A stretch of 64,000 bases of DNA from Bacillota bacterium (GCA_023418475.1 JAEZZO010000050.1:1-64000); one strand, 5' to 3'. Numbered from the stretch's first letter, positions 54,417-63,096 are shown. Notes: a model not told the origin generated them from the letters alone. Numbers and translations: made by a program.

Positions 54417-54846
54417 ACCATCCTCCGTAACTATATTAATTTAAGTGAAGCGAATTTATTCTCATTGTCACGAACAGAAAATTTAAATTGCATACATTAT
54501 TCACTTTGTATGTACTCACATCTTCCTTTCCACGATAAACCAGCTTATAGAAAGCAGATTGCCGAGGATTATATATGGGTTATTTAAGAATACAATAGTG
54601 AATATATCAGATTTCTTTCGGATATACAATAGATTAATTAATGTATTCCGATAATTTCAGAAAAATATGATTAAGAGCTTCTGTTAAATATAATAGTAAC
54701 AAAATCACTTATTAATACTCTGTTTCATATTCTGTATGTTCGACAAAATTGTATTGCATACATTATTTATATTGTTCGCATACAATTACGATGCTACAAT
54801 AATAGAAATTCGCAGAAAATAAAATGAAACAGAAAGGTGTATAACC
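54417..54846. promoter_or_regulatory. Divergent control region of MocR and aminotransferase genes
   Basis: 430 bases. A 15-base direct repeat ATTGCATACATTATT occurs at 54487-54501 and 54753-54767. The first copy extends to CATACA-N10-TGTATG (54491-54512), an inverted repeat. The second is followed by TTGTTC (54772-54777), 17 bases and TACAAT (54795-54800), a rightward promoter, with TTGT/ATACAA half-sites over the -35. The repeats probably are MocR sites. Confidence 0.65.
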
Positions 54847-56028
54847 ATGATCGATTTATATTCAGACAGAATACATAAAACCAAATCCTCTTTTACGCGG
54901 GAGATACTAAAGGTTACAGAGACGTCAAATGTAATATCCTTTGCCGGCGGTCTTCCCAATCCAATCTCATTTCCAATCAATGAACTATCGGAAGCATCAG
55001 AACGTATCATTCGCAGCAGCGGCGAGAAAGTATTTCAATATTCTACAACCGAGGGCTATTTACCTTTAAGACAGGCAATCTGTGATCGATATGACAAAAG
55101 ATTTGGTCTGAAATTTTTACCGGAGGATATCATGATAACCACTGGCTCCCAGCAGGGTCTTGACTTGATCGGAAAAGTTCTGGTGAACAAGGGTGATGGT
55201 ATCATCATCGAAGAGCCCGGATATTTGGGTGCAATACAGGCATTTTCCTTATGTGAACCCGAATTTATTCCTGTAACACTGGAGGAAGATGGTGTTAATC
55301 TGGAGGAGTTGGAACAAGCCCTATGCAGAAAAAATGTGAAGCTATTCTATAGTGTTCCAAACTTTCAAAATCCAACGGGTATTACTTATTCCCAGGAAAA
55401 ACGTAAGGCGGTATATGAGTTATTGCAGAAATATAATGTTGTACTTGTAGAGGATGATCCATACAGTGAACTCCGGTTTTCGGGAGAAACCCTACCCTAT
55501 ATTGGTGCGGGTAAGCTCGAATACAGTGTTTTGTTCGGAACCTTTTCAAAAACAGTTACTCCAGGAATGCGACTAGGTTTTTTGTGTACGAAGAACAAAC
55601 AGCTGATGTATCATCTAAATACAGCAAAGCAGGGCTCCGATCTGCATACAAACATTTTTGCGCAATACCTGATTTATGATTATCTGCAGCATAACGATTA
55701 TGAGCTACATATTTCGAAGATAAAAGCTCTTTACAAGAAACAAAGTGATGCTATGCTAACCGCCATTGATAAGTACTTTCCTTCCTCTATAACGCATACA
55801 ACCCCTCTTGGCGGAATGTTTTTATGGGCGTGCCTGGGAAATAAATGTGCTGCTCTTGACCTGCTTGCCGAAGCCTCAAAGCAAAAGGTTCTATATGTTC
55901 CAGGCGATGCCTTCTATACAAATAAGACAGGTGTTAACACCCTGCGTCTAAACTATACAAATTCCGCTGTAGAATCCATCGAGGAAGGTATCCGCCGTCT
56001 AGGCTCTATCTTCAGCAAATACTGCTGA
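54847..56028 (+). CDS. PLP-dependent class I/II aminotransferase (2-aminoadipate/KAT-like)
   Basis: 393 residues. VISFAGGLPNPISFPINEL, FQYSTTEGYLPLRQAI, TTGSQQGLDLIGKVL, VPNFQNPTGITYSQEKRK and GTFSKTVTPGMRLGF (PLP lysine near residue 234) match the LysN/2-aminoadipate transaminase group, which accepts branched or aromatic amino acids. The preferred substrate cannot be read from sequence. AGAAAGGTG precedes the ATG. It is divergent from the MocR regulator. Confidence 0.88.
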   Translation: MIDLYSDRIHKTKSSFTREILKVTETSNVISFAGGLPNPISFPINELSEASERIIRSSGEKVFQYSTTEGYLPLRQAICDRYDKRFGLKFLPEDIMITTGSQQGLDLIGKVLVNKGDGIIIEEPGYLGAIQAFSLCEPEFIPVTLEEDGVNLEELEQALCRKNVKLFYSVPNFQNPTGITYSQEKRKAVYELLQKYNVVLVEDDPYSELRFSGETLPYIGAGKLEYSVLFGTFSKTVTPGMRLGFLCTKNKQLMYHLNTAKQGSDLHTNIFAQYLIYDYLQHNDYELHISKIKALYKKQSDAMLTAIDKYFPSSITHTTPLGGMFLWACLGNKCAALDLLAEASKQKVLYVPGDAFYTNKTGVNTLRLNYTNSAVESIEEGIRRLGSIFSKYC

Positions 56029-56072
56029 TTGTTTTCAATAGAACAAATAGTATTTCTATATATGTAATAACG

Positions 56073-56101
56073 ATAGAAAGCACACTTTGCGAACTTTCTA
56101 T
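56073..56101. other. Hairpin downstream of the aminotransferase gene
   Basis: Eight-base arms ATAGAAAG and CTTTCTAT about 45 bases after the stop. It lies just before a stronger hairpin; it may be part of the same 3' end. Confidence 0.4.
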
Positions 56102-56113
56102 TGTCATGAGTAA

Positions 56114-56157
56114 AAGACACAACGAAAGCAGCGTACCTCTTACTATCGTTGTGTCTT
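56114..56157. terminator. Bidirectional terminator between convergent genes
   Basis: Twelve-base arms AAGACACAACGA and TCGTTGTGTCTT with a 20-base loop, flanked by short T-runs on both strands (TCTTATTATTT rightward, TCTTTTACT leftward). It lies between the converging aminotransferase and YcdB/YcdC genes. Confidence 0.6.
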
Positions 56158-56194
56158 ATTATTTCATACATTGTATAAAAAGAATGATCTGATA

Positions 56195-58462
56195 TTAATA
56201 AACTCTTGACTGCTGTGCATCAATAAAATTCAAAATATAATTCACTGCATCGTATCTGGTTACAATACTCTTTGGATTGAAATTTTTACCTGAATCCGCT
56301 GTCATAATTCCGAGTCCATTGGCAAGAGCAACTGCCCCAAGGTATTGCGCATCAATATCTGCTGCATCACTATAGTCAACCTTATAGATTCCCTTAATTT
56401 GTGATAACTTCTCCATTCCCAGCTTCGCGATAAACATTTGCGCCAGCTTTTCTTTTGTAACTGTTTTATTGGAAGTATCTTGATCGGCATCCTCGTTTTC
56501 ACCGACAATAGCAGCAACCAGCTTATTAATCTCACCCATCGTAATATACTGATTCGGCTGAAAATACTCTCCTTCAAAGCCTATTCCCATATCTGACAGC
56601 AGCCGTATATTTTTATTAGACTCCGAAGAATCAATATCCCTATAAGTATAAGGTTTCATTTCTGTATATTCTTCACCGTTCCTATTGAGCTGTTTACCGG
56701 TAAAGGGGGAAAGATAGGATGGAGTTACATCTGGACGGTATACCAGTCTGATATTATACTCCACATTATACTGACTCATAGGATCCGTTATTTTAGATAC
56801 CGGCTTAACCTTGGATGAGTCTTTATTTACTGTATTAATCTCATATTTCAAACCATAACCTTCGTTATTCAGATAATATTTCATAGCCTCTTCTGCAGAC
56901 ATTGCACCGCTTGGCGATTCAAAGGTAATATTATCAAACCAGTAAGAACTATAGGAGTATATCTTGCCGGTTACACCGTCAACCGATCCGGAAATGCTGT
57001 TTTCCGAAAATTCAATACCTTGATTTACTCTGTTATATGCGTAGCTGTAACCGCCATAGATCGGATCTTTTGATTTGTAGTAAGCAATATAATCATTATT
57101 TTCATCCGATAATACAGCATTATTGATACGGTCCTTAATTTGATTCTTTAAGAATTTTTCCAGAATCTCTCTACCTTGCACCTTGTTGTATTTCACTTTC
57201 ACAGTTTCCCATTTTTGCTTCTTTTCATCATAATTACTCTTCATTGAGGAGTAAAAGGATAATATTTTACCAGTTTTCGCATCTACAGTTGCATATGCAT
57301 ATGCTCTGTAAGTATCCTGTTTCTTTTTATAATTTACTTCTCTTGGATCCTTTAGGTTAATATTCCATACATAGGAAGATCCCTTATTATTAGACATCTT
57401 TTCTAGTGTTGCGGTATAGGATGTTAATGTTTTCTCAAGATACAGACTTTTGTTTTCTGTTATCTTCTTAATTGCTTTCGATTTTGATATTAAATCTTTT
57501 AAATCTTCTATTTTTTCTGTTTCTTCTTTCGTTAAGGTATTTGATGCAGAGGCTGATTGATCAGCGGTTTTCATCTCACCTTTATAACCGGTAACCCCAT
57601 CGCCATAGATCCAATCTGTTCTCGAGTTATAAATTTTACCGGTAGCTGCATCGATTGAGATATAATCCTGCGAAGGTTCATATACCAGAAAAGCCTTTTG
57701 ATCCATAAAATTATTACTATCATATATATGATAATAATTTGTATGGTACACCAGTTTCATCTTCATATTTTTCTTGATCAGCTCTGCAGCCTCCGCCTTA
57801 GATATTTTTGTTTGTGCGGAGGGAACCGTAACACCATACAGCCAATTTACAGTTGCCGCGGTTACCTCACCGTTTGTGCTATTCACCGTAATACTTACCG
57901 AATTATCCGGAAAATCTATACCGTTATCTTTTCTCTGATAATAATAAATATAATTTCCACTATAAACACCATCATAATCTGCTTTCTTATATTCCAATGA
58001 ATCAACTATTTCAGGCGCTATTTTTTTGATAAAAGAGTCCGCCGTGCTTTTCAGGTCACTCTTTAAATACTTAGCCATCCCTTTATTGGAGTAATTAGGA
58101 TCATACTTGTAAAAGTTCGTAATATGATTATCCATATCACAATTTACCGCTATGCTGGAATTATCCTTCGGATTACTCCAGTTCAAATACCAGCTGGTGT
58201 CCCTGTAAGAGACTTGAGAGTTAAAATTATAATCAAATTTGGAATAACTCTCCGGTATGTCTATTACTTTCTTAATGGCAAGGATAGCACTTTCCAGCTT
58301 CTGGTCCGATGGGTCCGCTCTGTTAACAATTGGGCCACTTTTTACATCGACAGCCAAACCGGAAGCCGCTGACGACGAGGCAGCTAATGCCGCGTAACTG
58401 TCTGTCGGAACCGTTGTTGCGATTAATGCTGCACTGAGCAAAATTGTCGCTATTTTTTTCAT
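56195..58462 (-). CDS. Secreted YcdB/YcdC-domain protein with C-terminal S-layer homology region
   Basis: 755 residues. A signal peptide (MKKIATILLSAALIATTVP, cleavage about residue 25-30) is followed by repeated YcdB/YcdC-type units (ILAIKKVIDIPESYSKFDYNF; YRDTSWYLNWSNP; repeated SISVNSTNGEV/SGSVDGVTGKIYSY strands). From about residue 625 come SLH-like repeats (MGIGFEGEYFQPNQYITMGEINKLV; ANGLGIMTADSGKNFNPKSIVTRYDAVNYIL), which would tether it to wall polymer. The function is unknown. ATG 58462 follows AAAGGAG. Confidence 0.85.
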   Translation of the reverse strand: MKKIATILLSAALIATTVPTDSYAALAASSSAASGLAVDVKSGPIVNRADPSDQKLESAILAIKKVIDIPESYSKFDYNFNSQVSYRDTSWYLNWSNPKDNSSIAVNCDMDNHITNFYKYDPNYSNKGMAKYLKSDLKSTADSFIKKIAPEIVDSLEYKKADYDGVYSGNYIYYYQRKDNGIDFPDNSVSITVNSTNGEVTAATVNWLYGVTVPSAQTKISKAEAAELIKKNMKMKLVYHTNYYHIYDSNNFMDQKAFLVYEPSQDYISIDAATGKIYNSRTDWIYGDGVTGYKGEMKTADQSASASNTLTKEETEKIEDLKDLISKSKAIKKITENKSLYLEKTLTSYTATLEKMSNNKGSSYVWNINLKDPREVNYKKKQDTYRAYAYATVDAKTGKILSFYSSMKSNYDEKKQKWETVKVKYNKVQGREILEKFLKNQIKDRINNAVLSDENNDYIAYYKSKDPIYGGYSYAYNRVNQGIEFSENSISGSVDGVTGKIYSYSSYWFDNITFESPSGAMSAEEAMKYYLNNEGYGLKYEINTVNKDSSKVKPVSKITDPMSQYNVEYNIRLVYRPDVTPSYLSPFTGKQLNRNGEEYTEMKPYTYRDIDSSESNKNIRLLSDMGIGFEGEYFQPNQYITMGEINKLVAAIVGENEDADQDTSNKTVTKEKLAQMFIAKLGMEKLSQIKGIYKVDYSDAADIDAQYLGAVALANGLGIMTADSGKNFNPKSIVTRYDAVNYILNFIDAQQSRVY

Positions 58463-58625
58463 GAAAACGCTCCTTTCAAAGCTTCTATATTTTATTTTGT
58501 TTCTGTCAATTAGACGAAGAAGGATATTCCATGGTTTCATTTTTTTTCATTAATTTCATTAAATTCTTAAGATTAGTAAATGATACGTAGTTAACAATCC
58601 ATTCCTTCCTTAATCCCTCGTTAAT

Positions 58626-59231
58626 TTAATTATAAAACAAGTAAGTGATCATTCTACTTATCTGCTGGCGCAGTACTTCCAAATCTATACTAGTATGATA
58701 TTGAAAAGCATGTTCCTGTCCCAGAACATCAGCCAATGTATACAGTAAGTACATTTTTTCTGTTAAATTATCCTGCCGGATATCGGGGTTATCACAAGTT
58801 TTAACAAGTACTGACAAAATCATATCCTCATATGCAGCAAAGTATTGCATTATTTTAGGCACAGATTCCTGCATAATTCCTAAATTATTAACCGTCTGCT
58901 TCGAATTTACATAAAGATTAATAAATAATTCAATACATTTATCGATAAGCACCTGTATATCAACCGGTTTTGGCAAATTTTCTAATTCGTTTAAGAAGGG
59001 CCCCAGGTAACTGTCAAGAAAATAGCTAAAAGAAGCATTATAGATATCTTCTTTGTCCTTGAAATAGCTATATACTGTTCCTATTGAAACCCCTGCAGCC
59101 TTTGCTATTTCAACCGTATTTGTATGATAAAAGCCTTTTTCACAAAATAAATCAAGTCCTGCTTTTATGATTTTTATTTTCTTTTTAATTGATCGTTTTT
59201 GTATTGGCTCACGAATTGGTAATTCACTCAA
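58626..59231 (-). CDS. TetR-family transcriptional regulator
   Basis: 201 residues from a TTG at 59231 with GGAGG at good spacing; upstream codons are open but not conserved. The N-terminal HTH reads IIKAGLDLFCEKGFYHTNTVEIAKAAGVSIGTVYSYFKDKEDIY (about 22-65). The C-terminal ligand domain is of the usual all-helical type. It is divergent from a GNAT acetyltransferase gene, with two inverted repeats in between that look like its operators. Confidence 0.88.
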   Translation of the reverse strand: MSELPIREPIQKRSIKKKIKIIKAGLDLFCEKGFYHTNTVEIAKAAGVSIGTVYSYFKDKEDIYNASFSYFLDSYLGPFLNELENLPKPVDIQVLIDKCIELFINLYVNSKQTVNNLGIMQESVPKIMQYFAAYEDMILSVLVKTCDNPDIRQDNLTEKMYLLYTLADVLGQEHAFQYHTSIDLEVLRQQISRMITYLFYN

Positions 59232-59336
59232 AGCATATGCCTCCTTCCGAATAGCTTTCACACCAAATATTACTCGAATTTTAAACACTCGCTTCCTATA
59301 TATAAGTATATCCTGTAACATCTGCTTCGTCAAGAA

Positions 59337-59406
59337 ATATGAAACATTATTCATATTGACAATAATGGTTCGATTTGTTAAAATCACAATATGAAGTATT
59401 ATTCAT
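59337..59406. promoter_or_regulatory. Two TetR-like operators around a sigma-A promoter
   Basis: Operator 1: ATATGAA-ACATTA-TTCATAT (59337-59356). Operator 2: ATGAA-GTATTA-TTCAT (59391-59406). Between them lies the rightward promoter TTGACA (59356-59361), 17 bases, TAAAAT (59379-59384) for the GNAT gene. The shared ATGAA-N6-TTCAT core and position suggest repression by the divergent TetR protein. Confidence 0.75.
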
Positions 59407-59436
59407 GTTTTGTTTTTTATTATAGGAGGAAAGCAG

Positions 59437-59910
59437 ATGTCAGAAGTTGTATTGCGGCAATTAACCGATGAGGATATTCCACTCATGAAAAAATGGTTAT
59501 ACGTCCCCCATGTTGCAGCATGGTATCATGACCCCCTGGATTGGCTTGCAGAAATAGAAAAGCGTAAGAATGAATTCTCATTTTTACATCATTTCATAAT
59601 TGAAACAGAAAAGCGTGCAATTGGATTTTGTCAGCTCTATGAATATTATCACAGCGGTGAGGAATGGCACGGTAATATTGCAGTTGACGGTACTTATAGT
59701 ATTGATTATTTAATCGGCGATACGAAATATCTGGGAAAAGGCTTGGGTACAGCGACAATCAAAGCTTTAACAGCAAAAATTAAAGTACAAAGTAACGCAA
59801 AGCGTATTATTGTACAACCCGAACCCGAGAATAAAGCATCTTGTAACACATTGCTATCCTGTGGCTTCACCTTTGATGAGTCGAATGAGCTTTTCATTAT
59901 GGAACTATGA
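59437..59910 (+). CDS. GNAT acetyltransferase, AAC(6')/RimJ-like
   Basis: 157 residues. VVLRQLTDEDIPLMKKWLYVPHVAAWY, then TYSIDYLIGDTKYLGKGLGTATIKAL (acetyl-CoA loop about 95-110) and PENKASCNTLLSCGFTFDESNELFIMEL, place it in the Acetyltransf_8 group with aminoglycoside 6'-acetyltransferases, though many members have other substrates. AGGAGG precedes ATG 59437. It is under the operator pair shared with the TetR gene. Confidence 0.82.
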   Translation: MSEVVLRQLTDEDIPLMKKWLYVPHVAAWYHDPLDWLAEIEKRKNEFSFLHHFIIETEKRAIGFCQLYEYYHSGEEWHGNIAVDGTYSIDYLIGDTKYLGKGLGTATIKALTAKIKVQSNAKRIIVQPEPENKASCNTLLSCGFTFDESNELFIMEL

Positions 59911-59934
59911 AATTACTTTAAAAATAAGCAATAG

Positions 59935-59959
59935 AAAAGGCGGTTCAAACCGCCTTTTT
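59935..59959. terminator. Bidirectional terminator between GNAT and rplY genes
   Basis: AAAAGGCGGTT and AACCGCCTTTT arms (59935-59945, 59948-59958), two-base centre, with T-runs on both strands. It serves the rightward GNAT gene and leftward rplY. Confidence 0.85.
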
Positions 59960-59973
59960 CCACTTACAATAAA

Positions 59974-60537
59974 TTATTGTGCCATATTCACTTCGGCACG
60001 CTTTTTTTCTCTGACGCGCAGAACAATATTTCCTGCGTCAGCCAATAATTTAATTTTATCGCTCTGAAATTCCGGAATGTCTCCAATTGTAAGTGTTGTT
60101 CCAATTGGAATACTATCAAGATCGACCGTAACAGTATCAAGTAAATATTCTGGTTCTGCAGCATGAGGAACCTGCATCTGCATCTGTTCCAGAATACCGG
60201 TTACTTTTTCTCTGTTTAATAGAACAATATCAGCAACACTGTTAAATCTTTTATTAGCATTCAATACCTGAAAACTGAAATGGAGTATTTCATTTTTCAA
60301 ACTGTCATACTCCATTTCCTTAATTAATGCAGGATAGGTTTCTCCATCGACCTGAATATTCACCATACTTCCATTACGTTTGGTTCGTTTGAGTTGATCG
60401 GCCGTCCTTTGATCAATCTGGACGGAGATCGATTCCTTCAAGCTTGCGCCACAAATGACACAAGGTATCATACCGGAACGTCTTAATTGTTTAGCCTTTA
60501 CATCCTGTCCGCGTTTCTGTGCATAAATTGTACTCAT
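59974..60537 (-). CDS. rplY: 50S ribosomal protein bL25 (CTC/general stress form)
   Basis: 187 residues. STIYAQKRGQDVKAKQLRRSGMIPCVICG and the L25 barrel are followed by the TL5/CTC C-terminal domain (DTVTVDLDSIPIGTTLTIGDIPEF). bL25 binds 5S rRNA. ATG 60537 follows AGGAGGAG; the frame is open a further 50 codons but that part is the structured leader. The leader is unusually long and folded. Confidence 0.93.
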   Translation of the reverse strand: MSTIYAQKRGQDVKAKQLRRSGMIPCVICGASLKESISVQIDQRTADQLKRTKRNGSMVNIQVDGETYPALIKEMEYDSLKNEILHFSFQVLNANKRFNSVADIVLLNREKVTGILEQMQMQVPHAAEPEYLLDTVTVDLDSIPIGTTLTIGDIPEFQSDKIKLLADAGNIVLRVREKKRAEVNMAQ

Positions 60538-60596
60538 CTTAACTCCTCCTAATAAAAATAATATTTTGGGCAATTGCGAAACAATATAGTTGTTTA

Positions 60597-60689
60597 AATT
60601 GTATACACAGAAAGTATATATTCCTCCACTCCATACGCTCCTTCCGCTTAACTTCCGCACCGGAACATATACTTTCTGTGTATACAATT
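60597..60689 (-). promoter_or_regulatory. rplY leader: long hairpin enclosing a 5S rRNA-like segment
   Basis: Two perfect 23-base arms (60597-60619 and 60667-60689), extended by GTTCC/GGAAT, enclose bases 60620-60666. In the rplY transcript the loop contains CGGAAGTTAAGC (60657-60646), then six bases, AGCG and TATGGAGTGG. The first 12 bases are identical to the conserved loop B/helix III region of Bacillus 5S rRNA as I recall it, and the later parts recall AGCGCCGATGG. Outer arms AATTGCGAAAC (60572-60582) and GTTTCGCAATT (60704-60714) add a second stem. A ribosome site follows at 60541-60551. Confidence 0.6.
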
Positions 60690-60734
60690 AATATAATCCC
60701 TGCGTTTCGCAATTACCTGAAAATGATATTGTAT

Positions 60735-60786
60735 AAAAAAGGGCTTTTCATAGTACGCTAAAGAAAGCGTATTACCAAAAGCCCTT
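60735..60786 (-). terminator. Terminator in the rplY leader (candidate attenuator)
   Basis: On the minus strand AGGGCTTTT (60785-60777) pairs with AAAAGCCCT (60748-60740); an inner TACGCT/AGCGTA stem strengthens it; TTTTTT follows. It lies downstream of a candidate promoter and about 200 bases before rplY. There is no leftward gene upstream for it to end. Confidence 0.8.
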
Positions 60787-60822
60787 CTAAAAAAGACGGT
60801 TCTTTTATATTCAATTATTATT

Positions 60823-60851
60823 AGTATAGCATATTCTTCCATGAAATACAA
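60823..60851 (-). promoter_or_regulatory. Candidate promoter of the rplY leader
   Basis: On the minus strand TTGTAT (60846-60851), 17 bases, TGCTATACT with the -10 at 60823-60828 and an extended TG. It would give a leader of about 280 bases. Confidence 0.6.
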
Positions 60852-60860
60852 TGGTTATTG

Positions 60861-61133
60861 AAATTATCTCGCATCGCTTCCTTTCCTGAGGTTACAGTTC
60901 ATAGTCCATCTAAATTTCGAGTCAAACATCCCGCTAATACTTCCGAAAAGGAGTATTTGCATTCCGTAGCGTACTATAAAAACTCTTATCTGTGAGTATA
61001 TAGTGTTGATACCACAACCTTTTAGTTGTGGTATCAACACTAAAACGGCTGTGTCTTTCACACATCGAGTGTGTTATATTATTAACAAAGATTTTAAATA
61101 AACATAGGAAAAGAGAATTGGAGGAAACCATTT
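60861..61133. other. Region upstream of the flavoenzyme cluster with a perfect 38-base hairpin
   Basis: 273 bases. A perfect 16-base inverted repeat (61004-61019 and 61026-61041, six-base loop) lies about 95 bases before the first flavoenzyme start. It is not followed by a U-run on either strand. CACAC-ATCGA-GTGTG follows near 61060-61075. I find no secure promoter. Confidence 0.55.
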
Positions 61134-63077
61134 ATGTACACTAATAAGTATCCGCATCTCGCACAATGCTTGAAGCTGAGCCGCAGCGGAATAACACTCA
61201 AGAACAGAATTACCAGCGCTCCACAGTGGAACTTCATGGCAACATATGATAATCACATTACCAGAGAATGTGTCGAAGCTGCCATTCCCATTGCAAAGGG
61301 AGGCTCAGCTGTGGTCGCTATGGGCAGCGGCTTTATAAACAAGGAACTTCCCCCAGCCTGTCACCATGTTCCAGGAATGAGTGATCCCCACATTGTTGTA
61401 TCTCTCTCACAGTGGGCTGAGGCAGCAAAAAGATGGGGCGCAAAGGCCGAGATAGAGCTTGTTCCTGTTGCTTCCTATTTTGGCACTCATGAAGTTGAAA
61501 GTTCTGTAGGCATCCCCATGGATATTGACATTAATATTCTTACTCATGATGAAATCAAGCAATTTATTGAGGACTACTCTGTTGCAGCAAGAAATGCAAT
61601 GAAAGCAGGCGCTGACATCGTCAATGTTCATGGTGCGCACGGGCAGCTTCCTGCATTACTTTTTAACCCCGTTTTCAATAAACGTACCGATGAGTATGGC
61701 GCACAGAATTTTGAGAACAGGTGCAGATTTGCAGTCGAGCTTCTTGAAGCCATCCGAAAAGAGTGTGGCAACAATATTGCTATTGAGTACCGTCTCAGCT
61801 GCACAGATATTGTTGAAGGTTCTCCCGAGGTTGAGGAAGTTATTGAGTTCGCAAAGGTCATTCAGGATAAGATCGACATGCTGCTCATCTCCAGAGGCTG
61901 CCTCGCAATTAACAGACTTCTGCCCCTCATCCTGCCTCCTACCTACATGGAGCACGGTATTAACATTGAATACGCAGCAAAATTCAACGCTGCTCTTGAT
62001 ATTCCGGTAGGTGTTATTGGCGCTGTAACCTTTGAACAAGCGGAAGAAGCTGTTGCCTCGGGCAAGGTTGAGTATGTTGCAATGGGCAGACAAAACATTG
62101 CTGACCCTGACTGTGTCAACAAGGCTCTCCACGGTAAGGAAGATGATATCTGTCCTTGTATCCGTTGTAATACCTGTATCAGCCGCAGCCACTTCTTCAT
62201 GAAGCCGCCTCGCTGTGCGGTCAACCCCAGATACCACCGGGAAATGGATTTTAACTACATGCCTGGTATAACGAAGGAGAAAAAGGTTGCTGTTATCGGC
62301 GGAGGTCCTGCTGGTATTGAAGCAGCATGCACTGCTGCGGAACGCGGTCACGAAGTTACCCTGTTTGAAAAGAGCGATGTGCTCGGTGGTGTGTTCCGTG
62401 GTGCAGCTGCTGCTCCTTTCAAGAACGACCTTAAGGATTATCTTAGCTACGCAGTCCGCAAGGCGCATGAACAAAAAGGACTTACCATCCGTATGTGTAC
62501 CGAAGCTACTCCCGAACTTCTGGATGCCGAAGGTTTTGATGCCGCTATTATAGCAATGGGAAATATTCCTTTCTTTCCAAAGTGGATTACTTGTAAGGAT
62601 AAAAGCCGTGTTGTTAGTGTAAACGATGTTGACAGCGGTGCTGCTCAGGTCGGCAACAACATTATCATTGTCGGCGCTGGAATTACCGGGCTAGAGACCG
62701 CTTACCGCTTCCTTCAGCTTGGACGCAAGGTCACTGTAATTGATATGTTGCCAAAAGATAAGATTGCTCAGACCAACGCTCCTATCAACAGCTATGCCCT
62801 CTTCAACATGCTTGAGGAATACGACTGGGATCTGCGCTGCGAAACCAAGCTTGTTGATGTAACCGATGATGCAGTAGTCATAAGTTTCAATGGTGAGGAG
62901 AAAAAACTTGAGGCAGACAGTATTATCATAGCGATGGGTGGCAAGGCCGACACCGATCTGATCCACTCCTTTGAGCATACAATTCCCGAAACCTATGTTG
63001 TGGGCGACTGTAACGGTGTGATGGGTAATCTATGGAACTCTGTCACCACAGCCTTTGATGCAGCAATGATATTATAA
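61134..63077 (+). CDS. Old yellow enzyme/2,4-dienoyl-CoA-reductase-like iron-sulfur flavoenzyme (BaiCD-like)
   Basis: 647 residues. The FMN TIM barrel (about 1-360; VNVHGAHGQLPALLFNPVFNKRTDEYG) is followed by a cluster motif CPCIRCNTC with a later Cys (CAVNPRY) near 340-362, then FAD/NAD domains VAVIGGGPAGIEAA and IIIVGAGITGLETA. The architecture is that of 2,4-dienoyl-CoA reductase, BaiCD/BaiH and clostridial enoate reductases, which reduce activated C=C bonds. The substrate is unknown. GGAGG lies before the ATG. GC content and codon choice are higher than in the neighbours. Confidence 0.88.
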   Translation: MYTNKYPHLAQCLKLSRSGITLKNRITSAPQWNFMATYDNHITRECVEAAIPIAKGGSAVVAMGSGFINKELPPACHHVPGMSDPHIVVSLSQWAEAAKRWGAKAEIELVPVASYFGTHEVESSVGIPMDIDINILTHDEIKQFIEDYSVAARNAMKAGADIVNVHGAHGQLPALLFNPVFNKRTDEYGAQNFENRCRFAVELLEAIRKECGNNIAIEYRLSCTDIVEGSPEVEEVIEFAKVIQDKIDMLLISRGCLAINRLLPLILPPTYMEHGINIEYAAKFNAALDIPVGVIGAVTFEQAEEAVASGKVEYVAMGRQNIADPDCVNKALHGKEDDICPCIRCNTCISRSHFFMKPPRCAVNPRYHREMDFNYMPGITKEKKVAVIGGGPAGIEAACTAAERGHEVTLFEKSDVLGGVFRGAAAAPFKNDLKDYLSYAVRKAHEQKGLTIRMCTEATPELLDAEGFDAAIIAMGNIPFFPKWITCKDKSRVVSVNDVDSGAAQVGNNIIIVGAGITGLETAYRFLQLGRKVTVIDMLPKDKIAQTNAPINSYALFNMLEEYDWDLRCETKLVDVTDDAVVISFNGEEKKLEADSIIIAMGGKADTDLIHSFEHTIPETYVVGDCNGVMGNLWNSVTTAFDAAMIL

Positions 63078-63096
63078 TAATATGGAGGAAAACACA

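Noticed and set aside
60597..60689. MITE or IS remnant with 23-bp terminal inverted repeats
   Set aside because: Total length is only 93 bases, no target duplication was seen, and the element is nested within another complementary pair in the rplY leader; a leader RNA fold is the simpler reading.
61656..62474. Open frame of about 270 codons on the minus strand inside the first flavoenzyme gene
   Set aside because: It is antisense to a full-length, motif-complete enzyme, has no ribosome site and no recognisable protein content; it reflects codon bias of the sense gene.
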